Assembly: GCF_900104615.1 (NCBI RefSeq)
Contig: NZ_LT629939.1
Coordinates: 313,237 to 377,236, forward strand
Direction: 5' to 3'
Source of the DNA: Merdimmobilis hominis
GTDB lineage: Bacteria > Bacillota > Clostridia > Oscillospirales > Ruminococcaceae
DNA length: 64,000 nucleotides
A program made the translations under genes and the position numbers. Numbering within the stretch: the stretch's first letter is position 1; each line of letters starts with the position of its first letter. Shown here piece after piece: positions 36,111 through 44,131 of this stretch. The notes under the pieces are model-generated. The model did no database searches and was not told the DNA's origin. It saw only the letters and a program-made list of their open reading frames with translations.

Positions 36111-37247
36111 TCACTTCTTTTCCTTATTGTCTGTGCTGATCCGCTGGATATGGACAGAAACCTCAATATCCACCGGCACTGTGGTGAGCATCTCCCCCCA
36201 ATTTTCTTTGTTTTCCTCCCAGAATGTGTGGTCCTTGCGGTCCACCACCTGGTAAAGGTCAAAGATATCCATTTTATTCTCCCGCAGGGCTTTCATCATA
36301 GCCCGCTGGGTATCCTCCAGGATTTTGCGGGCCAACAGGTTTTCAATGTCTGCCTCCCCCTGCTGCGAAAGGGCCTCTTCCCCTTCCTGGACCAATTCCT
36401 CCAAGGTGCCCCACGCTTGGATTTCTACGGTAAACCGAGGGATTCCATTTTCTATATTGCACTGGATCTTGCGTTTGCTTTCGTTGATATTGGCGGAAAC
36501 CCGGCCCACCTGGTCGTTCTCCACCACCAAAATGGTATTTTGGGGGCTCTCCTTCAGGAAGAGAAAGCCGCGGGTTTCTTCTGTATCAAAGGTGTCCACC
36601 ATACGGTCATTGAGGAACAGCGCCGTCCCTTCAATGGCAACCGCATCCTCCCCACTATAATCCTTGCCCGCCTTGACGTAGGTGGCGTAGGCTGCTTTGG
36701 GATCGGATTCCAGTGCGCGGCTCATCTGCATCAAGGTGCTTTTCACCGCGCTCCCATCCTCCAGGGACTGGTCCACTACCATCTCAATAGCATTGGCGGG
36801 GACGATTCCCTGGTTGATTTGGGCGGAGACAATTTCATCCGCCCGGCCGTCGGCCACGAGGACCACCGTCCCCGGACGGGTCTCGTGGTCAGAATCAAAG
36901 TAATCCAGCACCCGGGAGATCCCCCCTTCAGCGGTTTCCCTGCCGATGACGATGATCTTGTTGTTGCCCAGGAACATCTTCCGCCCGTTTTGTAAAGTGG
37001 CCCGGCGCAGGGCATCAGAGATGCTGGAGCCCTGCACCTGAATTACCTTGTTGTTGAGTTTACTTGCGTCAAAGGAGGTTTGCCCTGTGCTTTGAGGGTT
37101 GAAAATCTGCAGTGTGACGGTGTAAAATCCGTCGTCATAATCCACCCCAATGGCCTGGACAATCCCCCGCTCCTTTAGTTCAACGCTCTGCATGCAGCCG
37201 CATAAAAGAACAGCAAACAGGAGAACTACCGCCATCCATCGCCTCAT
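36111..37247 (-). CDS. gerAC: Spore germination lipoprotein GerAC
   Basis: Third subunit of a GerA-type germinant receptor in the spore inner membrane. The 378-residue protein starts with a lipoprotein signal (MAVVLLFAVLLCGC, lipobox LCGC) and continues with the GerAC core (VELKERGIVQAIGVDYDDGFYTV, GRKMFLGNNKIIVIG, VVLVADGRADEI) and a C-terminal domain ending near ENWGEMLTTVPVDIEVSVHI. Its ATG overlaps the gerAB stop by 4 bases. An upstream in-frame extension inside gerAB is rejected. Confidence 0.94.
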   Translation of the reverse strand: MRRWMAVVLLFAVLLCGCMQSVELKERGIVQAIGVDYDDGFYTVTLQIFNPQSTGQTSFDASKLNNKVIQVQGSSISDALRRATLQNGRKMFLGNNKIIVIGRETAEGGISRVLDYFDSDHETRPGTVVLVADGRADEIVSAQINQGIVPANAIEMVVDQSLEDGSAVKSTLMQMSRALESDPKAAYATYVKAGKDYSGEDAVAIEGTALFLNDRMVDTFDTEETRGFLFLKESPQNTILVVENDQVGRVSANINESKRKIQCNIENGIPRFTVEIQAWGTLEELVQEGEEALSQQGEADIENLLARKILEDTQRAMMKALRENKMDIFDLYQVVDRKDHTFWEENKENWGEMLTTVPVDIEVSVHIQRISTDNKEKK

Positions 37248-38323
37248 TGAGAAACCTCCTTTTTGCGGGCAGCGGTGCATAGGACGATCCCCGGCACCAC
37301 CAGCAGGAAAAGTACCACAGCGATACCGGAGGCAAAAAAGCTCCGGATCAGCCGCATCGCTTGGTAGTTGTTGGCTAAAACGAGGGAAAGCAACAACACC
37401 AGGGCCCCCACGATGCCAATGCCGCGGGAAGCCACCGGCTTTGGCGCCAGATACCCCAACATATGAACTGCCAGGTAAAAGAACAGCGCTGTGCGCACAA
37501 AAGCGATAAACACCCACATGGCCATAAAAAGGGAATCCAGCCTCTGCATCACCGAAAACTCAGCTACGGCAGCCATGCTGTATATGGGGAACAGATGGCT
37601 TTGGGCGTACTCCCCCAGACTGGTGATGGCAAATACGCTGATCAATTGATAATAGACCATAATCATAGCGGAAAGAGCGCCCGAAGCCTTGGTTAAATTG
37701 CCCCGCACCATGGGGATCAGCAAAAGGATGGTGGTGATCTCCAGGGAGGCCCCTACCCCGCTGAATCCGGTGGCGACAGTGGTTTTTAAATCAATGGAAA
37801 AAGGGCTTCGTAGGAAGATGGGGTCGGCCTTTTGAAAAAGGCACAAAAAGAGGAATGCCGTCCCTGCGGCCACACCCCAAAACACAAATCCGCTCATCCG
37901 GGCGCACGCCTCCAGCCCCATGTAAGCGGCATAGGCAACCGCCAAGAGAAAGAGCACTACAAACAAAGTGGGAGAGGCGTTGGGGTAGATAGAGGAGGTG
38001 AGGAAAAACTCAAAGTGGCTAATGGTGTTGGCGGTCACCAGAACTAAAAACGCAAAGTACAGCGCTGCCACACCTTTGCCAAACCAAGGTTTTACTGCAA
38101 ATGACCATTCAATGATGCTGTAATCTCTTCTTCGGCGAACCAGCAGAAAGGTGGGGATCAGCGCTGCCACATACAGCATCGCGCTCAAGGCCAAAGCGAA
38201 AATGATGCCGGCATTTTGGGAAATCTGGTCGGTCTTGGTGGAGTAGGTCAGCAGAGTGAAGGCGCGGCTTAAAAAGAGGAGGGTCACAAGCTGAGAGGCG
38301 GAAATCTCCACGCGCTTAGTCAT
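37244..38323 (-). CDS. gerAB: Spore germination permease-like GerAB
   Basis: A 359-residue amino acid permease-like (APC superfamily) membrane protein with about ten membrane segments, starting MTKRVEISASQLVTLLFLSRAF. GerAB proteins form the germinant-binding subunit in the receptor complex. The start at 38323 is preceded by a GGGGGGAATAACG ribosome binding site inside the end of gerAA; the two frames overlap by 8 bases. Which germinant it senses cannot be inferred. Confidence 0.93.
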   Translation of the reverse strand: MTKRVEISASQLVTLLFLSRAFTLLTYSTKTDQISQNAGIIFALALSAMLYVAALIPTFLLVRRRRDYSIIEWSFAVKPWFGKGVAALYFAFLVLVTANTISHFEFFLTSSIYPNASPTLFVVLFLLAVAYAAYMGLEACARMSGFVFWGVAAGTAFLFLCLFQKADPIFLRSPFSIDLKTTVATGFSGVGASLEITTILLLIPMVRGNLTKASGALSAMIMVYYQLISVFAITSLGEYAQSHLFPIYSMAAVAEFSVMQRLDSLFMAMWVFIAFVRTALFFYLAVHMLGYLAPKPVASRGIGIVGALVLLLSLVLANNYQAMRLIRSFFASGIAVVLFLLVVPGIVLCTAARKKEVSQ

Positions 38324-39851
38324 CGTTATTCCCCCCTTTGATCTGGGAGCCAGGAAGATCCTGCACTCTGAGATCCTCTTTCCCAAGACTCTTCCAGCCC
38401 CAGCGGAACAGCACGTCCCGCATAGAGTACAAATCAAAGGGCGAGGCCGGACTGGTGATGGGGATTCCCATCGTGTTGATGGCACAGAGGTTGACCATCA
38501 CCACGGCGAGGCCCAAGGTGATGCCGAACATCCCCAGCAGGCCGCCTAATAAAATAAAGGTGAACCGAAGAATGGTTACCGGCTCATACAAGGGCGCTAC
38601 CACAAAGGAGCTGATAGCCGTCAGAGCCACCACCATGACCATGGGTGCGCCGATCAATCCGGCAGTCACCGCTGCATCGCCAATAACCAGGGCGCCTACA
38701 ATACTTACCGCGTGGCCAACCGGCCGGGGAAGCCGCAGGCCGGCCTCCCGCATCACTTCATAGAAAAAGTGGATGATCAGCGCTTCCATCATAATAGGGA
38801 ACGGGGTGGATTCCTCCGACGCCGCCACATTGAACAAAAGGGCGTTGGGAAAAAGCTCCGGGTGAAAGGTGGCGATAGAGACATAAAACCCCGGCAACAG
38901 GATGGTCAGAAAGAAGGACACGTATTTGAGCCACCGGATAAAAGTGGCATAATAGGGCCGGTTGGCGTAATCGTCAAAGCTCTGGAAGTTTTCGGTGAAC
39001 AGAAAAGGGATCACCAAGGCGAAGGGGGTTCCGTCAAACAAAATGCCAATGCGTCCCTCCGAGACCTTGGCGCAGATGGTGTCCGGCCGTTCGGTCACCC
39101 CCACCTCCGAGAAGATGGAAAGGGGCTTGCGCTCTAAATAAGGCTGGACATAGCCGGATTCCAGCACCACATCCAGCTTCACCTTGGAGAGCTTGTACTT
39201 CACCTCTTTTAAAAGCTCTGAAGATACCATATCGGTGCGGTACACCAGGCAGATATCGGTTTTGCTCTTCTCCCCCACAGTGGAAAGTTCCAGTTTGAGC
39301 TTTGGGGTTTTCATCCGGCGCCGCACCATGGACATGTTGACACGCAGGGATTCTACAAACCCCTCCCGGGAGCCGCGGACATTGGTTTCTGAGGACGGTT
39401 CCGAGATGGAGCGGGACTGGAAACCCTGGAGCCCCAAAGCCATGCCAACATTTTTCCCGTCCAGAAGGATGACTACAAAGCCGGACATAATAAACCGGAA
39501 CAACTCCCCGTAGGTATAGCACTCGCTGGTATCACCGGAGAGAATCGTCTTATGGCGCATCCAGGAAAGCAGGTCCTCCGGCTTGGCTTTTTCCAGCTTC
39601 AAATGGGTTAGCGGCTCGATGATCAATTCGGTGGTATTGGCCAGGCTGAACATCCCCTCGCACATCAAAAGCGCCACCGGAATGCCGCAGACTTCCATCT
39701 GGCGGACCAGGAGGTCGCTGGTCCCCGAACACAGCTCCCGCACTTTGATGATGTTGTCAAGCAGGTTGACCCCCAGCTTTTCCTCCAGGGCGGCATCGTC
39801 CTGCGGCGGCTCATAATCCATGGATTTCATGGACTTTTTTAGGTTAAACAC
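38316..39851 (-). CDS. gerAA: Spore germination receptor subunit GerAA
   Basis: A 511-residue GerA-family protein. The soluble N-terminal two subdomains include EKLGVNLLDNIIKVRELC and SVGEKSKTDICLVYRTDM-like STVGEKSKTDICLVYRTDM. The conserved LDGKNVGMALGLQGFQSRSISEPSSE-type segment follows, then the PYLERKPLSIFSEVGVTERPD stretch and about five C-terminal membrane helices. I choose GTG at 39851 (MFNLKKSMKSMDYEP) because GGGAGGG is 9 bases upstream; longer starts run through the promoter. First gene of gerAA-AB-AC, all overlapping or coupled. Confidence 0.93.
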   Translation of the reverse strand: MFNLKKSMKSMDYEPPQDDAALEEKLGVNLLDNIIKVRELCSGTSDLLVRQMEVCGIPVALLMCEGMFSLANTTELIIEPLTHLKLEKAKPEDLLSWMRHKTILSGDTSECYTYGELFRFIMSGFVVILLDGKNVGMALGLQGFQSRSISEPSSETNVRGSREGFVESLRVNMSMVRRRMKTPKLKLELSTVGEKSKTDICLVYRTDMVSSELLKEVKYKLSKVKLDVVLESGYVQPYLERKPLSIFSEVGVTERPDTICAKVSEGRIGILFDGTPFALVIPFLFTENFQSFDDYANRPYYATFIRWLKYVSFFLTILLPGFYVSIATFHPELFPNALLFNVAASEESTPFPIMMEALIIHFFYEVMREAGLRLPRPVGHAVSIVGALVIGDAAVTAGLIGAPMVMVVALTAISSFVVAPLYEPVTILRFTFILLGGLLGMFGITLGLAVVMVNLCAINTMGIPITSPASPFDLYSMRDVLFRWGWKSLGKEDLRVQDLPGSQIKGGNNDD

Positions 39852-39901
39852 TGGAATATCCCTCCCAAGAACAGCGGCATCGCCGCAGCCATTTCTATGG
39901 C

Positions 39902-39931
39902 AAGTATGGCCATTCCTGCGCCTCTTTATGT
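39902..39931 (-). promoter_or_regulatory. SigG-like promoter of the gerA operon
   Basis: On the minus strand, ACATA (39927-39931), 18 bases, CATACTT (39902-39908). This differs by one base in each box from a forespore SigG promoter (GHATR, about 18 bases, CATWMTA), which is how gerA operons are controlled in Bacillus. Confidence 0.6.
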
Positions 39932-39981
39932 GTTTTGGGAGGATTTTTTCCCCTTCCATGGTCCAGCACACCGTCAAAATC

Positions 39982-40010
39982 GCATAAAAAATGGGACAGG
40001 GCACATACTA
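39982..40010 (+). promoter_or_regulatory. SigG-like promoter of the DUF421 gene
   Basis: On the plus strand, GCATA (39982-39986), 17 bases, CATACTA (40004-40010). Both boxes match the SigG consensus. The expected start point would leave a 5' leader of about 33 bases before the ATG at 40050. Confidence 0.65.
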
Positions 40011-40049
40011 AACTGCGATTGCAACTAGATTTTTTGGGGAGGCTGGCCT

Positions 40050-40727
40050 ATGTATGTTGTCTTGTTTCGAACCATCCTGCTTTACATTTTAATCATCTTC
40101 AGCCTGCGGGTTATGGGCAAACGCCAGCTGGGGGAGCTACAGCCCTCGGAGTTTGTCATCACCATTCTCATCTCCAATATTGCCACCCTGCCCATTGAGG
40201 ATACCAACGTCCCACTCTTGTGCGGAGCCATCCCCATTCTAACATTGATGTGTTTTGAGGTGTTTATCTCCACCCTCATCTTAAAGAGCAAAACCGCCCG
40301 AAAGGTCATCTCCGGCAATCCCAGAGTCTTAATCCGGGATGGCAAAGTGGATCAGCAGGAGATGCAGAACCTGCGGTTTTCGGTGGATGATCTGCTGGAG
40401 CAGCTGCGCACCAACAATGTGTTCGATATCCAGGACGTGGCCTTCGCCATAGTGGAAACCACCGGGAAACTCTCAGTTTACCAGCGGTTTGAGGCCCGCA
40501 ACGTCACCCCTCAGATGCTGAATCTGCAAAGCCCTGGGGAGGATGCCCTCCTGCCGGTGGCGGTGATCAGCGACGGCGAGGTGGTGGAGGACAGCCTGCG
40601 CTTTTGCAACCTGAAACCGGAATGGCTGCACAAAGTACTGTCAGAAAATGGGTATCAGCCCCAAGACATCTTTTTGATGACCTGCAACCGCAAGGCCCAA
40701 TACCACATCATCCCAAAGGAGAAATAG
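40050..40727 (+). CDS. DUF421 (YetF-family) membrane protein
   Basis: A 225-residue protein with three N-terminal membrane helices (FRTILLYILIIFSLRVMGKRQLGEL, FVITILISNIATLPIED, LTLMCFEVFISTLIL) and a C-terminal soluble DUF421 domain (LIRDGKVDQQEMQNLRFSV, DDLLEQLR, FDIQDVAFAIVETTGKLSV). YetF-type proteins are related to the spore membrane protein 2Duf, which raises spore wet-heat resistance in some bacilli. A SigG-like promoter and GGGGAGG precede the ATG. It is followed by a DUF4363 gene 4 bases downstream. A role in the spore inner membrane is inference from family and promoter. Confidence 0.88.
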   Translation: MYVVLFRTILLYILIIFSLRVMGKRQLGELQPSEFVITILISNIATLPIEDTNVPLLCGAIPILTLMCFEVFISTLILKSKTARKVISGNPRVLIRDGKVDQQEMQNLRFSVDDLLEQLRTNNVFDIQDVAFAIVETTGKLSVYQRFEARNVTPQMLNLQSPGEDALLPVAVISDGEVVEDSLRFCNLKPEWLHKVLSENGYQPQDIFLMTCNRKAQYHIIPKEK

Positions 40728-40731
40728 CCTT

Positions 40732-41112
40732 ATGAAACGCTTTGTAATTGCCGTGGTCATCATGGCCGCTATGCTGGGCAGCAGCGGGGTGGTCCTCTAT
40801 GGGCTCACCCAGGTGAAGGATGAGATGATTGCCAGCCTGGATGAGCTGACCCAGATGGTGGAGGACAAGGAATATGACAGGGCTCACGAATTGTCAGAAC
40901 AGCTTTTTCACCGGTGGGATGAAGAGGAGAACCGGCTGATCCGCTATGTCCGCCACACCGACCTGGACAGCATCTCCAGCCGGATGGCCCGTCTCCCCTA
41001 CCTGGTAAAATACAAAGACCCCGCTGAATTTCTCAGCGAGGTCAGCCAGATTCGGTATCTGATTCTGCATTTATGGGAATCGGAACTTCCCCTGATGCGC
41101 AATATTTTATAG
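40732..41112 (+). CDS. DUF4363-type small membrane-anchored protein
   Basis: A 126-residue protein with one N-terminal membrane anchor (FVIAVVIMAAMLGSSGVVLYGL) and a helical extracytoplasmic part rich in charged residues (EMIASLDELTQMVEDKEYDRA, LSEQLFHRWDEEENRLIRYVRH). It matches the DUF4363 proteins that accompany DUF421 genes in Clostridia. The start lies 4 bases after the DUF421 stop, so the pair is probably co-translated and may form a complex in the same membrane. Confidence 0.82.
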   Translation: MKRFVIAVVIMAAMLGSSGVVLYGLTQVKDEMIASLDELTQMVEDKEYDRAHELSEQLFHRWDEEENRLIRYVRHTDLDSISSRMARLPYLVKYKDPAEFLSEVSQIRYLILHLWESELPLMRNIL

Positions 41113-41131
41113 ATTTTTTAGGAGGAAAATA

Positions 41132-41236
41132 TTGTCCTATGGGGGACATTCCGCGCCGGAGGTAATCCCGCGCCGGTCTGCCGAAGCAGACCGGTGTGCA
41201 AAAACAGTCGGGGCAGATAGGCGTAACTTACCATAG
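41132..41236 (+). CDS. Possible 34-residue small protein
   Basis: TTG at 41132 with a perfect GGAGG 6 bases upstream opens a 34-codon frame (MSYGGHSAPEVIPRRSAEAD...) ending at TAG 41236, 19 bases after the DUF4363 gene. The product is polar and basic with no membrane segment. The only support is the ribosome binding site and operon position. A 9-bp hairpin lies inside the frame, so the region could equally be a 3' untranslated structure. Confidence 0.25.
   Translation: MSYGGHSAPEVIPRRSAEADRCAKTVGADRRNLP
41173..41194 (+). terminator. Strong hairpin downstream of the DUF421/DUF4363 pair
   Basis: A perfect 9-bp stem CCGGTCTGC/GCAGACCGG with a CGAA tetraloop, 60 bases after the DUF4363 stop. 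No T run follows (GTGCAAAAAC), so it is more likely an mRNA-stabilising 3' structure than an intrinsic terminator. Confidence 0.4.
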
Positions 41237-41279
41237 CCGGCCATAATTGATGGCTCCAGTGGAAAAATGGAGGTAGACG

Positions 41280-41741
41280 TCAGTGGATATTGGAGTCCAG
41301 GATGTTGTTTAACTCCTCTAAAAAGGAATGGATGTCTTGGAATTGATGGTACACCGATGCAAATCGCACATAGGCGACTTGGTCGATCTCCCTTAGTTTG
41401 GCAAGGGCATACTCCCCCAATTTTTGGGAGGAGACTTCCCGCACCAAACTGTTTTGGCAGGATTGTTCAATCTCGTCAATAGCCTGCTCCAACTGGTTTA
41501 GGGAGACCGGGCGCTTCTCACAAGCGCGCAGCATGCCAGACAACAGTTTGTTCCGGTCAAACGGCTCCCTGGAATTGTCTTTTTTGATCACCATCAACGG
41601 CGTGGTTTCAATCACCTCATAGGTGGTAAACCGTTTGCCGCAGGAAAGGCATTCTCTCCTGCGGCGGATGCGCTCCCCTTCGTCGGTGGGGCGGGAATCA
41701 ACTACTTTGCTTTCTTGGTAACCGCAATACGGGCACTTCAC
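41280..41741 (-). CDS. nrdR: Transcriptional repressor NrdR
   Basis: ATP/dATP-sensing repressor of ribonucleotide reductase genes. The 153-residue product has an N-terminal zinc ribbon ([20 protein letters not shown]...[12 protein letters not shown]) and the ATP-cone ([21 protein letters not shown]). Both are diagnostic. Initiation is at GTG (41741) with GGAG about 9 bases upstream. A weak promoter, TTGACA with TGTGAT 17 bases later, overlaps the start region. No nrd genes are in the window. Confidence 0.96.
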   Translation of the reverse strand: MKCPYCGYQESKVVDSRPTDEGERIRRRRECLSCGKRFTTYEVIETTPLMVIKKDNSREPFDRNKLLSGMLRACEKRPVSLNQLEQAIDEIEQSCQNSLVREVSSQKLGEYALAKLREIDQVAYVRFASVYHQFQDIHSFLEELNNILDSNIH

Positions 41742-42210
41742 TCTAGCTCACTCCAATCACACGATGCCGCAAGCACTCTGTCAAATCTGCTACAGTACAG
41801 TTGGTGTACAGCAGTCCCCCGGCAGATCGTGTCGTTCTAAAACGTTCTTGTCAGTCCTTGAAAGAATACAAAACTGCCCATAATTATGCAAAATTCGACA
41901 AACAGGTCTCTTTCACAAAAAGGGGGATTTTTCCCGGAAACGCCGCAGTTTCCGCTTGGAATTCTAGAAAAATCCGAGAGATACTTTCAGGACAAGTATA
42001 GCATAAAGTGCCCATATAACACAAGAATTTTCAGCATATTGCCAAAATAAATTGGATGAGGCTGTCTCTGCGGTTTGTTTTACATCCTTTGGTACCAAAA
42101 GGTGCAAGTTCCGCTCTGCGCAGATTCAGAATCCGTCGACTAGGTCATTCTGGCCGTGATTTTAGGTTGTTCCCACCGCGGCAAAAGGCCGCATTTTTGC
42201 ATGTGCAGGG
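41742..42210. other. AT-rich intergenic region between nrdR and a small conserved gene
   Basis: About 470 bases, lower in GC than the surroundings. It contains one perfect Spo0A-box heptamer (TTCGACA at 41894-41900), a weak plus-strand promoter-like pair (TTGAAA, 17 bases, TAATTA) overlapping it, and a direct repeat CTGTAC near nrdR. I see no supported coding frame. Confidence 0.35.
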
Positions 42211-42510
42211 TTAGTCTCTGCATAAATTGCCAAGAGTGCTGTCATTCTCTGGCAATTCTGGGTCGTACTCCGCCACCAAATCTTCGATTATGTCTCTTGC
42301 ATGTATTGCCGAAGCTTGGTTGGCTGTGAGCAGTTCTGCTATCCAGGTGGCAAAATCGCTATTCACCGTCACATTCCCCAAGCGAAACACTTCAAATCCG
42401 CCATTATCATGGCCGCATATTGCAAATGTCCGGCGTATTCCAATCGCATCCAATTCCACTTCCTCACGCAACGCGCTGTAGCGTATGCTTGGACCGGCTT
42501 GTAGGCCCAT
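42211..42510 (-). CDS. Small conserved protein, tentatively DUF6514-like
   Basis: A 99-residue soluble protein (MGLQAGPSIRYSALREEV...) with a central segment FAICGHDNGGFEVFRLGNVTVNS and C-terminal helices (ASAIHARDIIEDLVAEY). The layout, a short beta-rich half and a closing helix with HxRDIIED, recalls DUF6514 proteins of Clostridia, but that is from memory of the family. The ATG has GGGGAGG 9 bases upstream and a good sigma-A promoter about 40 bases further, so the gene is real even though the function is unknown. Spo0A-box-like sites lie just upstream of its promoter. Confidence 0.7.
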   Translation of the reverse strand: MGLQAGPSIRYSALREEVELDAIGIRRTFAICGHDNGGFEVFRLGNVTVNSDFATWIAELLTANQASAIHARDIIEDLVAEYDPELPENDSTLGNLCRD

Positions 42511-42536
42511 GTGCTCTTACCTCCCCAAACTGTTTT

Positions 42537-42620
42537 TTGACAGCAGTACCATTATATACATAATCTGCCAATTTTTTCAAGGTCGTGGGTACAAAAAGAT
42601 GTCGACACGCCTCGACAAAA
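42537..42620. promoter_or_regulatory. Overlapping divergent promoters with Spo0A-box-like sites
   Basis: Minus strand, toward the 42211-42510 gene: TTGAAA (42575-42580), 18 bases, TATAAT (42551-42556). Plus strand: TTGACA (42537-42542), 18 bases, TAATCT (42561-42566). Beside them are TGTCGAC (around 42600-42606) and TCGACAAAA (42612-42620; TTTTGTCGA on the other strand), resembling two Spo0A boxes. Confidence 0.55.
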
Positions 42621-42628
42621 CTTTGTGT

Positions 42629-42657
42629 AAACCTTTGTCTTAGGCAAAGGTTTTTTT
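42629..42657 (+). terminator. Plus-strand terminator within the divergent region
   Basis: A 9-bp stem AAACCTTTG/CAAAGGTTT with a 7-base loop followed by seven T residues. With the plus promoter at 42537-42566 it would define a transcript of roughly 80 bases, or an attenuator before the gene at 42896. Nothing else is recognisable in the rest of the gap (42658-42895). Confidence 0.75.
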
Positions 42658-42895
42658 GAGGAGAATTACTCTTGTTTTTTCTGTTTTCTCTCGATTTTGT
42701 GCAGAATTTTTCGCTTCTTCTTGGTGGAGAACAACAAAAGTATTTTTTGTCTTTCTCCTATTGCCCAAGCGGACAATCCCCTTCTCGTTCCATCGCGGAT
42801 GAACCCCACTGGACCCCCACCATGCTGGAAAAAAGTTGCCGTTGCACCCTCTCCCCCATTCGTGGTACCATCATTCCAGGAAAGGGAGTGCACCC

Positions 42896-43156
42896 ATGAA
42901 ACAGTTTTACCGGCAGCTCTGCCAAATTCACCCCTTTGGGCTGGGGGTAATCGAAGCGGGCTTTGCCATGATGATTGCCTATTTTATCTGCGCCCAGTTC
43001 GCGTTGTTCCTGGCTCCCCACGCCCAGAGCTATCTTGGAATGCTCGCCCTGCGCCGCGCTTGCTTGGAAGCCGCGCCTGCGTCCTTTGCCGCTGGAGTGG
43101 CGGCCGGGCTGATCTGCGACCTAGCCTTGGTGCAGGAAAAGGACAGGGAGCGCTAA
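42896..43156 (+). CDS. Small two-helix membrane protein of unknown function
   Basis: An 86-residue protein with two predicted membrane helices (GVIEAGFAMMIAYFICAQFA and SFAAGVAAGLICDLALV) joined by a short basic loop, ending in a charged tail (QEKDRER). The ATG at 42896 is preceded by AGGAAAGGGAG. It is followed by a terminator and sits convergent to secDF. I do not recognise the family; a membrane regulatory or structural role is all that can be said. Codon use resembles the neighbours. Confidence 0.65.
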   Translation: MKQFYRQLCQIHPFGLGVIEAGFAMMIAYFICAQFALFLAPHAQSYLGMLALRRACLEAAPASFAAGVAAGLICDLALVQEKDRER

Positions 43157-43173
43157 TCCAGCCCTGTACATGA

Positions 43174-43206
43174 GAAAAGGAACACCAAGTTGGTGTTCCT
43201 TTTTTG
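43174..43206. terminator. Bidirectional terminator between the small membrane gene and secF
   Basis: An 11-bp perfect stem (AAGGAACACCA with TGGTGTTCCTT) and a T tract following on the plus strand and A/T tracts on the other. It closes both convergent units. Confidence 0.88.
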
Positions 43207-43210
43207 CATT

Positions 43211-44131
43211 TTACCCTTGTTTTTCAGAGTTTTTTTCCCCCTGCCACCCAGCCCAAAGGGGACCGGCTAAGCAGATTGCCCCATAGCCGCAGGAAAGAAT
43301 CCCGACCAACAATGGGAAGGTAAAGCTCAGGATAGCGTCTGCTTGCCCCAGAAGCGCCATCACTGAAAGGGCGGCCAACATCATAGCAGCACAGGCCAAA
43401 ACCGTCAGCAGCCGGGGCAGGTACTGCACAATGCTCTGGTTGACAAGCTCAGCCGGGGAGACTTTTTTCCCCAAGAGCCTCCGGTTGTCCCGGATGTGGC
43501 CAAAGAGCCCGGCGGCGCTGTACAAGGTGAAAAACAGGATTACCAGGGCTACCGCGAAGAACTGTCCACCAAAAGGGATACGAAACAGGGCATATCCTCC
43601 CGCTGCCAGCAGCAGGTTATGGGCAAAGGCGGCAACTGTCAGAATCCCAGCCTGCCAGCCGCCGATAGAGGGAAAACGAAGGGAGAAAAACAGGACAGTC
43701 ACTGCGGCGGCCACCCCCATGCAGAGGAGGCATTTCAACCAAAAATCCCAGCCCACTGCAGCTTTCAGCACAAGGGCGGAATCAAGTGCAATTTCGTTTT
43801 CGGGGAAGGTGCTGGCCAAGGTGGCGGTGAGCCCCATCTGCTCCTGGGTTGTAAGCGCCACGTCCCCAGGGAAGGAGACCTCATAGCTGGATAGCCCCGC
43901 CGCCCAATCGGTTTTCGCCTGGACGGTCACCCGTCTGCCCACCACCGTCTCCACCGCTTCCTGGAAGGGACGGCTGTCCAGCTCCCCTTGGTAAGTGTAA
44001 GTGAGGACAAACCCATCTTGGTAAGGGAGGTCGCGGCGCACCCCCAGCAAGGCGATGGCGGCCAGGGCAATAAACAAAAACACGGCGGATACTGCCAGGA
44101 AGCGTTTGCGGTTGGCTGAAAAATTCATCAT
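43211..44131 (-). CDS. secF: Protein translocase accessory subunit SecF (divergent)
   Basis: SecDF uses the proton-motive force to complete protein export. The 306-residue protein has an N-terminal helix, a short extracytoplasmic P1-like domain (SRPFQEAVETVVGRRVTVQ) and five C-terminal helices. The typical GLDFTGGT stretch after the first helix is replaced by PYQDGFVLTYTY, and the membrane region is also diverged, so assignment rests on size, topology and its place directly after secD (4-base ATGA overlap, with MM at the start). The in-frame extension back to 44386 is inside secD and is rejected. Confidence 0.82.
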   Translation of the reverse strand: MMNFSANRKRFLAVSAVFLFIALAAIALLGVRRDLPYQDGFVLTYTYQGELDSRPFQEAVETVVGRRVTVQAKTDWAAGLSSYEVSFPGDVALTTQEQMGLTATLASTFPENEIALDSALVLKAAVGWDFWLKCLLCMGVAAAVTVLFFSLRFPSIGGWQAGILTVAAFAHNLLLAAGGYALFRIPFGGQFFAVALVILFFTLYSAAGLFGHIRDNRRLLGKKVSPAELVNQSIVQYLPRLLTVLACAAMMLAALSVMALLGQADAILSFTFPLLVGILSCGYGAICLAGPLWAGWQGEKNSEKQG

